Shown here: positions 14,582 through 23,182 of the stretch, one piece after another
How positions within the stretch are numbered: the stretch's first letter is position 1
Layout of the letters: each line of letters starts with the position of its first letter
Origin: Bact-19 sp038319215
Lineage (GTDB): Bacteria > Bacteroidota > Bacteroidia > Bacteroidales > ML635J-15
Direction: 5' to 3'
Length of the DNA: 58,492 bases
Assembly: GCA_038319215.1 (NCBI GenBank)
Contig: JBBQCZ010000008.1
Coordinates: 1-58,492, forward strand
Notes under the pieces: generated by a model
Seen by the model: the letters and a program-made list of their open reading frames with translations, nothing else
The model's database searches: none
What the model was told of the DNA's origin: nothing
Position numbers and translations under genes: made by a program

Positions 14582-15328
14582 TTAGTCGTTTAAAAAGCCT
14601 TGTTTTTTCAAAACATTGAAAAGCACAGTTGAAAAATGCTCATTGTTCGCTTTAGAATATCTTACATCGGTAAAAACCTGAGCAAGCGTTTCCTTGCCAT
14701 TATCTTTGGCGAACTGTTTATTATCCTCTCGAGCTTCTTTCTCTGCATACAATTCATCAATATCTGATTCGCTAAAATCCTTATAAGTTTCATAATGAAC
14801 AACTGCTGCCGCAGGCAATCTATCAGTTAGTGGAGGCGTTTCTGCGGGATATCCAATGGTAATTGCCGTAACAGGCACAACGCCTTTTGGAAGATTAAGA
14901 ATATCAATTATTTTGTCTGGATTATAAATTGCAGTGCCTAAATAGCAAATTCCCAAACCATGAGATTCCGCCTCGACACAGGCATTTTGAGCAGCTATTA
15001 TCGCATCTATTGCAGCCGTTAAAAACGAAAGGAAATTATCGTAACCCGGCACAGCATTTCGCTGATTACACCATTTGTTAAACCTGTTAAAATCAGCACA
15101 AAAAGTCAAAATTGCTGGAGCCTGTTTTACCATAGGTTGATTAAAATGCGCCGGTGCAAGAGCATCTTTTAAATCTTGGTTTGTTGTAACTACAATGCTA
15201 TAAACCTGCATATTCCCGGTATTCGAAGCACGTATTGCAGCTTCCAAAATATCATTCATTACGTTTTCTGGAATTGGCTTATCCTCATATTTCCTTATCG
15301 ACCTGTGTTCAAATATTTCTTTGATCAT
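14582..15328 (-). CDS. Nitroreductase family flavoprotein
   Basis: A 248-residue FMN-dependent oxidoreductase fold. It opens with MIKEIFEHRSIRKYEDKPIP; the RSIRKY patch binds the FMN phosphate in this family. NTGNMQVYSIVV near residue 37 and the glycine stretch HGLGICYLGTA near 127 are also typical. Members reduce nitro compounds or quinones with NAD(P)H; the natural substrate is unknown. The start at 15328 is chosen because the open frame extends about 300 bases further upstream only through GAAGAC repeat DNA with no domain content. Cytoplasmic and probably dimeric. Confidence 0.88.
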   Translation of the reverse strand: MIKEIFEHRSIRKYEDKPIPENVMNDILEAAIRASNTGNMQVYSIVVTTNQDLKDALAPAHFNQPMVKQAPAILTFCADFNRFNKWCNQRNAVPGYDNFLSFLTAAIDAIIAAQNACVEAESHGLGICYLGTAIYNPDKIIDILNLPKGVVPVTAITIGYPAETPPLTDRLPAAAVVHYETYKDFSESDIDELYAEKEAREDNKQFAKDNGKETLAQVFTDVRYSKANNEHFSTVLFNVLKKQGFLND

Positions 15329-15356
15329 AGTAAAAGTTTTTGCAAAGATAAAAAAA

Positions 15357-15891
15357 GTTTGGAGACGGAAGACCGAAGACGGATCCGCCGCGGCGGAGAA
15401 GACGGGAGGAGCTAGGATGTGTCTGGGAGACCGAAGACGGAAGACGGAAGACCGGAGGTGAGCGACGGTTCTTCGACTTCGCCGCGGCGAATCAGGAGCC
15501 GTGGTAAGACGCGAGACGGAATTTGGAGGGCTTAGAATTAATAAAAGAAATACCTGCTTGAAGACCGAAGACCGGAGTTCGGAGTTCGGATTGAGACTGA
15601 ATAAAAAAAAATCATCTGCTCGCAAATAATTTTTTAATTTTAACTATTCCTATGTATTACTACCAAAGCTTGCACCTTCGATTTTATCCATCACGACAAA
15701 ACAATCTTCTCAAGTCTAATATTTATCTCTGCCAACTTGTTTCGCCTTCCAACTTCCGTCTTCGCTCTTCGGTCTTCGCTCTTCGGTCTTCCGTCTTCTC
15801 CGCCGCGGCGGATCCGTCTTCGGTCTTCGCTCTTCGCTCTTCGGTCTTCGGTCTTCGGGCTTCGCTCTTCGGTCTTCCGTCTTCGGTCCTT
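15357..15891. repeat. GAAGAC/GTCTTC repeat arrays with a 38-bp perfect inverted repeat
   Basis: From 15357 to about 15600 the plus strand is purine-rich, built from words such as GAAGACCG and GAAGACGG. From about 15745 to 15891 the complementary words GTCTTCGG and GTCTTCCG appear. The stretch 15368-15405 is exactly reverse-complementary to 15791-15828 (38 of 38 bases). Perfect 14-bp palindromes TYCGCCGCGGCGRA lie at 15384-15397, 15478-15491 and 15799-15812. The middle (about 15630-15740) is ordinary AT-rich sequence. Open frames running through these arrays are not genes. The right array ends at the stop codon of the second Crp/Fnr gene. Confidence 0.85.
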
Positions 15892-16592
15892 TACCCTATA
15901 TTAGAAATCTTCTCCAACATTTTAAGATCAAGGACTTTAATTCTTCGTCCTTCTAGTGCGATAACTCGTTCTGCGGCAAAAGTAGAAAGCGTTCTGATAG
16001 CATTTGAAGTGGTCATATTACTAAGGCTGGCAATGTCTTCACGAGAAAGCAATGCTTTTATTGTTGAGCCATCCTCATAAAACCCATAATTATCAATTAA
16101 GAATAACAGAGATTCTGCTAATCTTCCACGAATATGTTTTTGGGTAAGACTCACTGTTCTCATATTCGAAAATCCTAGTTCGGTAGCAAGAGATTTAAGA
16201 ATTCCGAAAGTAAAATTTGGATCATTTTTCATTACGGAGAACAATGCATTTTTCTCAACTGTGCAAGCAATAGAATTTTCGATTGCAACAGCTGATGCAT
16301 GATAATTTTGTCCCGCAAATAAGGCTCTATAACCAATAAATCCACCAGGTTTTGACAATCTAACTATCTGATCTCTGCCGCCAGCACCTTCTTTAAAAAT
16401 CTTTACTTTTCCCTCCGACAAACAAATAAGACCCGATGGCTTTGTATTCTCTAAAAAAACAAGTTCGTTCTTTTTATAAGTTCTACATTCTGTGTTGTTT
16501 AATAATAATTCCTTATCTTCATTTGATAATTTAATAAACAACGAATCTTGCGAGTTGAATAAAGACTCTCTAGAACTGGCTTCAGTTTTCAT
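15891..16592 (-). CDS. Crp/Fnr family transcriptional regulator
   Basis: A 233-residue regulator, distinct from the one at 12774. The N-terminal effector barrel spans about residues 15-135 (NELVFLENTKPSGLICLSEG; PGGFIGYRALFAG). The C-terminal winged helix has LLSREDIASLSNMTTSNAIR near 176-195, followed by a wing with LEGRRIKVLD. There is no N-terminal cysteine cluster. The start at 16592 (MKTEASSRES) is preferred over a start 48 bases upstream because the extra residues carry no domain and overlap the likely promoter. The target is unknown; the T9SS substrate gene is divergent from it with 180 bases between, and a nitroreductase lies downstream beyond the repeat array. Confidence 0.87.
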   Translation of the reverse strand: MKTEASSRESLFNSQDSLFIKLSNEDKELLLNNTECRTYKKNELVFLENTKPSGLICLSEGKVKIFKEGAGGRDQIVRLSKPGGFIGYRALFAGQNYHASAVAIENSIACTVEKNALFSVMKNDPNFTFGILKSLATELGFSNMRTVSLTQKHIRGRLAESLLFLIDNYGFYEDGSTIKALLSREDIASLSNMTTSNAIRTLSTFAAERVIALEGRRIKVLDLKMLEKISNIG

Positions 16593-16772
16593 TTTATCTG
16601 TTTTTTGACAAAAATAACACTTTATACTTAGTTTTATCACAAATTTGATTAAAATGTTAACTAAATTATCAATAAATTAGTAAATTATATGCCACAAAAT
16701 TAAAGTATTTCATTTTTTCTCCGTATCTTGCACAAAATTATAAAACTAATTATTAACTTAAATTTGAAATTT

Positions 16773-18596
16773 ATGAGAAAATTTACAATTTTATTAGCTA
16801 TGGCATTGATCTCTTCTATGGTTTTTGGCCAATCAATGTTTGAAAAGAAAACTATTTCAACCCCAGTTAGAGGTGGTGAAATGAGAAACGATGCAAAGAC
16901 ATCAGTTATTTGGACTAATGATTTTAGCAATGCATCAGAGTGGACTGCTGAATACGACGTTACAAATCCAAACGACGGACCTTGGGTTATTGGTACTGCT
17001 GGACCTGCAGGATCTTTTTCTGGTGGAATGGGACCAATCGAATCTACTACAGCTGCTAACGGATTTGCATTGTACGATTCTGACGCTATTGGTGTTAGTG
17101 AGACAACACAGGATTCAAAATTAGTTTATAACGGAACTATCGACTGTTCTGCTTATACTAAGGTTGCTATTTCTTTCGAGTCTTACTACAGAATTTTTCA
17201 CGGTGTTCCTTATGTTGAAGTAAGTACTGACGGTACAACTTGGACTCAATTTGCTGTGCATACTGGATTAGCTGCTAATGCAAGTTCAACTAACCCTTCA
17301 ATTCAAATGGTTAACATTTCTGCTGTTGCTGCTGGTCAAGCAACTGTACACCTACGTTTTAGATATATTGGCGAATGGGATTATGCTTGGATGGTTGACG
17401 ATATTACAATTTTTGAAGCTCCTGATTATGACGTTGCTATAGAACAAGCAAGAATTAACCTTTTCCCAGAATTTATTAACTATGGTTATAGTGGATTTTA
17501 CGGAATGATTCCATTGGCTCAAATTGATGGCCAAGGTCTTCCAGTATTCTTCACTGCTGTTATTAAAAACTACGGTACACAAACAGTAACCCCAGTTCTT
17601 AATGCAGTTGTTAAAGATAATTTAGGTGCTGAAGTTTACACATCTTCTGTTTCTTTCGACGCTCCTATTGCAGTAGAAGAATTTGACACTGTTTCTACAA
17701 TTGAACCTTATTATGAATTCAACCCAGCTAACATCGGAACATACACATTCGAATTAAGTGCTTCTATCACTGGTCAAGTTGATGAAAACTTAGCAAACAA
17801 TAATATTGCTTATTCTACTGATATTACCCATAATGACTATGCTCATGATCAAGGTAATATTACTGGAAGCTTTAGCACATGTAATTATACTACTGGTTGT
17901 GTTGATGGTGATATTATTGGTGTAACATATCCTTTCTTTGTAAGCACAACAGTTAACCATATTGATTTTTACGTTTCTTCTATGACTGAAGTTGGTACTG
18001 GTTATATTGCTAAAATTATGACTTTTGATGAAGGTACTAGTGCATGGGTTGAAGCTGCTGCTTCTACTTACGTTACTATCGATGCTGCTGAACAAGTAGG
18101 TGTTATGCATACAGTTGAACTAATTGATTCTTATTTTATTGATGTTCCAGTTGGTGAAAGAGTTGAACTTTTAGTTGCTATTGAGTATTACACAAATTCT
18201 GGTGCTAATGAGTTTAGATTTGGTGTTGATGGTTCTGTTCCTACTTCAGGTTGGGAAACTTGGATGTATTTTGCTGGTGAAACTACTTGGTACTACTACG
18301 GTGGCGAAATTGTTCCAATTATCCGCGTAAATGTTGGTGATCCTTCTAATGTAAATACTAATATTGCTTCTGACGTTGTTGTTTATCCTAACCCTTCAAC
18401 AGGTGTTGTTAGCGTTGCTAACGTACAAGGTGCAACTATCGAAATCGTTAACATTATGGGTCAAGTTGTTAAAACTATTAACAATGCATTCGAAGTTAAC
18501 AATATCGATCTTTCAGAAAATGCAAACGGTACTTACTTTGTTAGAGTAGTAAAAGGAAACGAAGTTTCTACTACTAAAATCAACATCGTAAAATAA
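16773..18596 (+). CDS. Secreted T9SS substrate with choice-of-anchor J-like domain
   Basis: A 607-residue exported protein. Residues 1-19 (MRKFTILLAMALISSMVFG) form the signal peptide, which fixes the start at 16773 rather than a TTG further upstream. A jelly-roll-like choice-of-anchor J/MAM-like region follows (WTNDFSNASEWTAEYD near 45, WMVDDITIFEAPD near 205). A middle region resembles CARDB-type beta sandwiches. The last 75 or so residues are a T9SS type A sorting domain (VVVYPNPSTGVVSV to KINIVK). By family knowledge it is carried across the outer membrane and kept at or released from the surface. No catalytic residues are evident. A strong terminator follows, and the codon use looks smooth and even, consistent with high expression. 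Confidence 0.85.
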   Translation: MRKFTILLAMALISSMVFGQSMFEKKTISTPVRGGEMRNDAKTSVIWTNDFSNASEWTAEYDVTNPNDGPWVIGTAGPAGSFSGGMGPIESTTAANGFALYDSDAIGVSETTQDSKLVYNGTIDCSAYTKVAISFESYYRIFHGVPYVEVSTDGTTWTQFAVHTGLAANASSTNPSIQMVNISAVAAGQATVHLRFRYIGEWDYAWMVDDITIFEAPDYDVAIEQARINLFPEFINYGYSGFYGMIPLAQIDGQGLPVFFTAVIKNYGTQTVTPVLNAVVKDNLGAEVYTSSVSFDAPIAVEEFDTVSTIEPYYEFNPANIGTYTFELSASITGQVDENLANNNIAYSTDITHNDYAHDQGNITGSFSTCNYTTGCVDGDIIGVTYPFFVSTTVNHIDFYVSSMTEVGTGYIAKIMTFDEGTSAWVEAAASTYVTIDAAEQVGVMHTVELIDSYFIDVPVGERVELLVAIEYYTNSGANEFRFGVDGSVPTSGWETWMYFAGETTWYYYGGEIVPIIRVNVGDPSNVNTNIASDVVVYPNPSTGVVSVANVQGATIEIVNIMGQVVKTINNAFEVNNIDLSENANGTYFVRVVKGNEVSTTKINIVK

Positions 18597-18611
18597 TCAT
18601 TTCATAATATT

Positions 18612-18647
18612 AAAAAAAGTGTATCGGAAACGGTACACTTTTTTTTT
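18612..18647 (+). terminator. Rho-independent terminator after the T9SS substrate
   Basis: AAAGTGTATC pairs with GGTACACTTT (10 bp with one G-T pair) around the loop GGAAAC and is followed by nine T residues. Confidence 0.9.
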
Positions 18648-18989
18648 GCTTAAAAATACAAGACTTTGTATTTGCTTAAATATACTGACACGTTTTTATT
18701 TTTTGTGAAGAAGAATATATATTCCTAATAGATGCAGGAGTAAACCATGATGTTCTACTTTGAAGTTATGTCATGAACACAAATTTCATCTTAAAATTTA
18801 CTAAAAGCATGAGATTTATAAAAACAATTCCCAATATTAATTTACTCGAGCTGCATGGGATTTTGGAATAAAAACCATCTAAATATTATGCGACAAAACT
18901 TATAAGGAATGATATCGACTTACAGCTTGCGACAAGTATCGTTTTACCAGTAGGATTTCTATTCTGATTACAATTTTGGATTCAGAATA
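18648..18989. other. Gene-free stretch, possibly a decayed coding region
   Basis: No intact gene, RNA or repeat is visible. On the plus strand around 18808-18960 a frame reads MRFIKTIPNINLLELHGILE, stop, then KPSKYYATKLIRND and DLQLATSIVLPVGF, stop. The composition looks protein-like, but I recognise no family, so this may be chance or gene debris. Confidence 0.25.
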
Positions 18990-20603
18990 TTATCTTTTAA
19001 ATCTAGCTCTAATCCATTCTCCTAATTGCAGAATTAAAATAATTGCAGCAATAAGAATCGCCATTCTTGCTAAAAAATCGCCATATAAAACATAAAAAGT
19101 AATTTTATCATTGGCATTTAAGTGTTCTCTGATAGAACCACGTTGCCACCAACCCAATTTTTTAACAACATCGCCTCGCTGATTTATAAAACAGCTTATT
19201 CCAGTGTTTGCACTTCGGGCAATACTTCTTCTAGTTTCGACAGCTCGCAATCTGGCATAGTTTATATGTTGCTTATAGCCCGGAGTATCACCCCACCATC
19301 CATCATTAGTTATTAAAAACAATATATTTGCTCCCTTTGAAACAAATTCAGTAATAAATTCACCATACTCAGATTCATAACAAACAGGGACTCCAGCATA
19401 AATATCAAGTCTGTCATTATTAAAAACATCTCGTTCTTCCTGTGTGCCATGACTACCATTTATTCCGCCTAAATCAAGCATCATTCCGCTTAAAAATCCA
19501 AGTATCTTAGGATATGGCATAACTTCAACCCCGGGAACTAAACGGCTTTTATGATAAATATCCACAAAAGTTGATGTGTCAATTTGCAGAGATGAATTAA
19601 ATAAATCGAAATAATCGCCATCTTGTCCAGATTCTACTGCCGTTTCACTCTTACCTAATCCTTTAGAGTATTTAACCCTTGTAGTTGCACCAATTATAAA
19701 CTTAGAATCTGGATACTCTAACAAAAATTGTCTAATCTGCTCTATACAAAAGTGATTTTCTATTTCATTTTCCCAAATACCATTAGGCAAAGCCGTTTCT
19801 GGTGCGATAAAATAATCGACTTTGTCGTCTGCATTTACAATCGCAGCATCAGTAATTATATCAATCTGTTTGGTTATTTTCATTACGAACTTCTCGCTAT
19901 AAGGATCGATATTAGGTTGCACAATAACAATATCAACAGGAGCAGAAAATTCTTTATAAGTATTATATCGATAAGTAGAAAATAAAATTGGAACAAATAC
20001 AATAATTGCCAAAACAGATACTCTTCTATAAATTTTGCGTTTCTCATGTTTAGATAAAATCATTCTATAAATTTCGTAAATAATAATATTTACAATTAAA
20101 ATCCACAACGAACCGCCATAAGTACCAGTATATTCATACCACTGAATAATGCTTATATTATTTGCAAAACTATTTCCTAAACATAACCAAGGCCATGAAA
20201 ACTCGGAATGCATTAATAAATACTCAAATGCTAACCAGTTTACAACAAGTGCTAAATATGCCAAGCTCCTAACTGATTTTTCAAAATTTCTGTAACTTAA
20301 AAACATTACAGTAGACATGCAAACAGTTGTCATTAGAAACACAAAAATTGCTCCTGGAATAGTAGAATGATATATCCACCAAGTGCTAGCTAAGTTCCAA
20401 GTAATAAAGCTGATAAAAGAATATGCTGTAAAAATAGCTGCCGAATTCTTCTTTCCTTCAGATTTCAGTCTGTCAATAATTATCAAAAGTGGAACAAACG
20501 CAAAAAACACTATCCATCCAATCCCAAGTTGAGTCCATCCAAGACTTAATAAAAATCCAGAGAGTAAACTTAGACCAAGATTTATTAGAAATTGTTTTTT
20601 CAT
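18990..20603 (-). CDS. lnt: Apolipoprotein N-acyltransferase
   Basis: A 537-residue inner-membrane enzyme that adds the third acyl chain to the N-terminal cysteine of lipoproteins. About six N-terminal hydrophobic segments (residues 5-215) precede a periplasmic nitrilase-like domain. The catalytic triad is visible: Glu in APETALP near residue 268, Lys in YHKSRLVPGVE near 345, and Cys in PVCYESEYG near 400. A final membrane segment lies at the C-terminus. Its start codon follows the stop codon of the EamA transporter gene directly, so the two are co-transcribed and perhaps translationally coupled. Lipoproteins elsewhere in this window are potential substrates. Confidence 0.95.
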   Translation of the reverse strand: MKKQFLINLGLSLLSGFLLSLGWTQLGIGWIVFFAFVPLLIIIDRLKSEGKKNSAAIFTAYSFISFITWNLASTWWIYHSTIPGAIFVFLMTTVCMSTVMFLSYRNFEKSVRSLAYLALVVNWLAFEYLLMHSEFSWPWLCLGNSFANNISIIQWYEYTGTYGGSLWILIVNIIIYEIYRMILSKHEKRKIYRRVSVLAIIVFVPILFSTYRYNTYKEFSAPVDIVIVQPNIDPYSEKFVMKITKQIDIITDAAIVNADDKVDYFIAPETALPNGIWENEIENHFCIEQIRQFLLEYPDSKFIIGATTRVKYSKGLGKSETAVESGQDGDYFDLFNSSLQIDTSTFVDIYHKSRLVPGVEVMPYPKILGFLSGMMLDLGGINGSHGTQEERDVFNNDRLDIYAGVPVCYESEYGEFITEFVSKGANILFLITNDGWWGDTPGYKQHINYARLRAVETRRSIARSANTGISCFINQRGDVVKKLGWWQRGSIREHLNANDKITFYVLYGDFLARMAILIAAIILILQLGEWIRARFKR

Positions 20604-21485
20604 TTACCTTAAATTTACTTTTTTATTAACGAGGTAAACACCAACCATTACAACAAATGTTGCACTAATTTGCACTAAATTTAGTTTTTCTCCGTCCAAA
20701 ACACCCCAAAGTATTGCAAAAATAGGAATAATGTAAGTTACAGATGATGCGAACATTGAGCCAGCTCTTGTAATAACCTGATTAACTAGAGAAACCGCAA
20801 CAGCAGAACCCATCAAGCCTAAAAAGATTACACATATCAAGTCAACATACAATGTATTGCTTGCTGAAGCTTTTGTAAAATCGCTAAATAATAAAACAAT
20901 GCCACTTATTGGACCAATAAATAAAAAGGCAAGCGAAGCTATTTCCAATCCACTTAAAGTTTTAAGAAAAACATTAACTTGATTAATATTTATCGAATAT
21001 AGTATTGTCGCCAACACAATATACAAAGCATAAAAATTCATTTGTCCAAAACTAAAAAGATTATCTTTAGTTATAAGCATTGCAGCACCTACAAGTCCAG
21101 TTAACACACCTAGCACTTGCAACAAACCAGTCTTTTTCCTAAAAAAAGCAACTCCTAAAACAAGAACAAAAACAGGCACTAATGAATTTAAAATTCCAGC
21201 TATATTACTGTCAACTTTTGTTTGTCCTAATGGATATAGAAAAGAGGGAATTAAGTTCCCAATCCATGCGACTATTAGAAGTGGAATAATTGTTTTTCGG
21301 CTAATTTTTTTAATGTTTTTAATTGTAAATGGTAACAAAAAGACAAATGCACTAACCATTCGAATAGAAGATACTTGCCAAAAATTAAAACTTCTCAAAC
21401 CTTGTTTCATAAGGATATAAGATCCTCCCCAAATTAAGGCGAGAAGCAAAAGATAAATCCATGATTTAATATTTTTAACTTCCAT
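20604..21485 (-). CDS. EamA-family drug/metabolite transporter (DMT)
   Basis: A 293-residue inner-membrane protein with about ten hydrophobic segments arranged as two EamA repeats. The first repeat starts WIYLLLLALIWGGSYILMKQ, the second near residue 155. Short basic stretches separate the repeats (FRKKTG). Members export amino acids, purines or other small metabolites; no substrate-specific residues are recognised here. It is the first gene of a two-gene unit with lnt, with no spacer between them. The DUF4294 gene starts divergently about 110 bases away. Confidence 0.88.
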   Translation of the reverse strand: MEVKNIKSWIYLLLLALIWGGSYILMKQGLRSFNFWQVSSIRMVSAFVFLLPFTIKNIKKISRKTIIPLLIVAWIGNLIPSFLYPLGQTKVDSNIAGILNSLVPVFVLVLGVAFFRKKTGLLQVLGVLTGLVGAAMLITKDNLFSFGQMNFYALYIVLATILYSININQVNVFLKTLSGLEIASLAFLFIGPISGIVLLFSDFTKASASNTLYVDLICVIFLGLMGSAVAVSLVNQVITRAGSMFASSVTYIIPIFAILWGVLDGEKLNLVQISATFVVMVGVYLVNKKVNLR

Positions 21486-21596
21486 AAAATATTCTGGTAT
21501 AGAAATTGAATGTCAAAGCTAAAAAATTATTCAGTATTTTGCTTTATATTTTATTTATTAGTTAAAACCTTATTTAAAACAAACGGTTTACAGATT

Positions 21597-22205
21597 ATGA
21601 AAAAGTTATTAATAATACTCACAATAGCAGCTTTTGCCCTAATATCGGAAAACGCATCTGCACAAATATTTAAACTGCCTAAATATTACAGACAGAGTTT
21701 AAACGTAGATAGTTTGGTAGCTAACACGCCAGATGGTTTGATATTATTTCCTGAAATTACTATTTATCCACACAAAACTCCAAGAAATAATAGAGAAAAG
21801 AAAAATTATGAAAAACTTGTTCGTAATTTTATTAAGGTTTATCCTTATGCAATAGAAATATCTAAAACTTACAAAAATATTGACGATTCTCTTTACAGGT
21901 TTTCAAATGAAAAGAGTAGAGAAAAATACCTCAAAGTTCGCGAAGCCCAAATAATGTCTCATTACAAACCGATATTATCGAAATTCACATTATCGCAAGG
22001 CGTTTTAATGGTAAAGTTAATGGACAGAGAAAGTGGGAATACGGCGTTCGAAATTGTTGATGACCTAAAAGGTTCAGTTACAGCGTTCTTTTGGCAGAGT
22101 TTTTCTCTCATGTTTGGCAACAATCTTAAATCTGAATATGATGCAAAGGGAGACGACAAAGAGATAGAATACTTAGTAAAACGATATAGAGACAAGACTC
22201 TATAA
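21597..22205 (+). CDS. DUF4294 family exported protein
   Basis: A 202-residue protein of the DUF4294 family, restricted mainly to Bacteroidota. A signal peptide (MKKLLIILTIAAFALISENA then SAQ) sets the start at 21597, although an ATG 87 bases upstream is in frame. The mature part contains the family pattern LFPEITIYPHKTPRNN near residue 55, NFIKVYPYAIEISKTY near 85, and SQGVLMVKLMDRESGNTAFE near 140. It probably acts in the periplasm; function is unknown. It faces ddl on the opposite strand with six bases between their ends, so the two genes share a convergent boundary with no room for a separate terminator. Confidence 0.82.
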   Translation: MKKLLIILTIAAFALISENASAQIFKLPKYYRQSLNVDSLVANTPDGLILFPEITIYPHKTPRNNREKKNYEKLVRNFIKVYPYAIEISKTYKNIDDSLYRFSNEKSREKYLKVREAQIMSHYKPILSKFTLSQGVLMVKLMDRESGNTAFEIVDDLKGSVTAFFWQSFSLMFGNNLKSEYDAKGDDKEIEYLVKRYRDKTL

Positions 22206-22211
22206 CTATTA

Positions 22212-23180
22212 TTAAAATGAATCTTCGATTACAGCTGTAAGAATTTCGCCCATAGTTTTTCCGATAGTACGAATTTGTTTAGGAACGATGCTTTCAGCCG
22301 ACATACCAGGAATAGAGTTTAGTTCCAAAAAGTAAGGTTTTCCAGCTTTTATTATGTAATCCATCCTTACAATACCTTTACAATTTAATTCGTCATAAAT
22401 CAAAGAGCTGTATTGTTGAACTAAATTAGTCTCATCTTCAGAAATGCGAGCTGGTGTAATTTCCTGAGTAAGTTCAGGATTGTATTTTGCTTCTGTATCA
22501 AAATAATCGTTTAATGTTGAAATTTCAGTTACCGGGAAAACCATCTCCAAATCTTTTGTTTTAACAACACCACAAGATACCTCAACTCCTTCTATAAACT
22601 CTTCAACAATAATAATATTATCTTCTTTGCAAGCTAGATTAATAGCATCAATAAATTTTTCTTTTTCGTAAACCTTGGTAACGCCAAAACTTGATCCAGC
22701 AGTATTTGGCTTCACAAAACAAGGAAGTCCAGTTATTTCAATTACTTCATCAACGGAAAAAGACTCTCCATTTGTTATTACAACAGATTTCGCAAGATAT
22801 AAATCAGAATTCTGAAGGATTTTTTTGCAAGCAACTTTGTTAAAAGTCAAGGCTGATGAAAATACATCGCAAGCCGAATACGGAATTTTCAAAATGTCAA
22901 GAAACCCTTGCATCTTGCCATCTTCGCCAGGAGAACCATGCAAAGTAATATAAGCATAATCAAATATCACAGTTTTACCATCTAAATTAACCGAAAAATC
23001 ATTAAGATCAAGTTTATATTTTTGTCCATTTGAGAGGCAAAATAAACCTTCTGGATTAACCTCAACTAAGTAGGAATTATAAAGTTTTACATCAAGACTG
23101 TTTAAAATCTGGTTTCCAGAATTCAAACTTATTTGTCTTTCAGATGTATATCCTCCGGCTAAAACTGCGATATTTCTCAT
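22212..23180 (-). CDS. ddl: D-alanine--D-alanine ligase
   Basis: A 322-residue ATP-grasp enzyme that joins two D-alanines with ATP for peptidoglycan precursor synthesis. Visible signatures are the N-terminal substrate motif HGSPGEDGKMQG near residue 79, the ATP-grasp glycine loop KPNTAGSSFGVTKV near 158, and the C-terminal metal- and substrate-binding stretch ELNSIPGMSAESIVP near 290. Length is typical. It is the last gene of the minus-strand run parA-parB-DUF5683-mltD-ddl; only two bases separate it from mltD, so it is probably translated from the same message. Cytoplasmic. Confidence 0.95.
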   Translation of the reverse strand: MRNIAVLAGGYTSERQISLNSGNQILNSLDVKLYNSYLVEVNPEGLFCLSNGQKYKLDLNDFSVNLDGKTVIFDYAYITLHGSPGEDGKMQGFLDILKIPYSACDVFSSALTFNKVACKKILQNSDLYLAKSVVITNGESFSVDEVIEITGLPCFVKPNTAGSSFGVTKVYEKEKFIDAINLACKEDNIIIVEEFIEGVEVSCGVVKTKDLEMVFPVTEISTLNDYFDTEAKYNPELTQEITPARISEDETNLVQQYSSLIYDELNCKGIVRMDYIIKAGKPYFLELNSIPGMSAESIVPKQIRTIGKTMGEILTAVIEDSF

Positions 23181-23182
23181 AA

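Noticed and set aside
15329..15625. N-terminal extension of the nitroreductase frame
   Set aside because: The extension is translated GAAGAC repeat DNA rich in Ser, Arg and Leu; the family N-terminus MIKEIFEHRS begins at 15328.
15652..16080. 142-residue plus-strand open frame
   Set aside because: It reads through the GTCTTC repeat array and then antisense through the Crp/Fnr gene.
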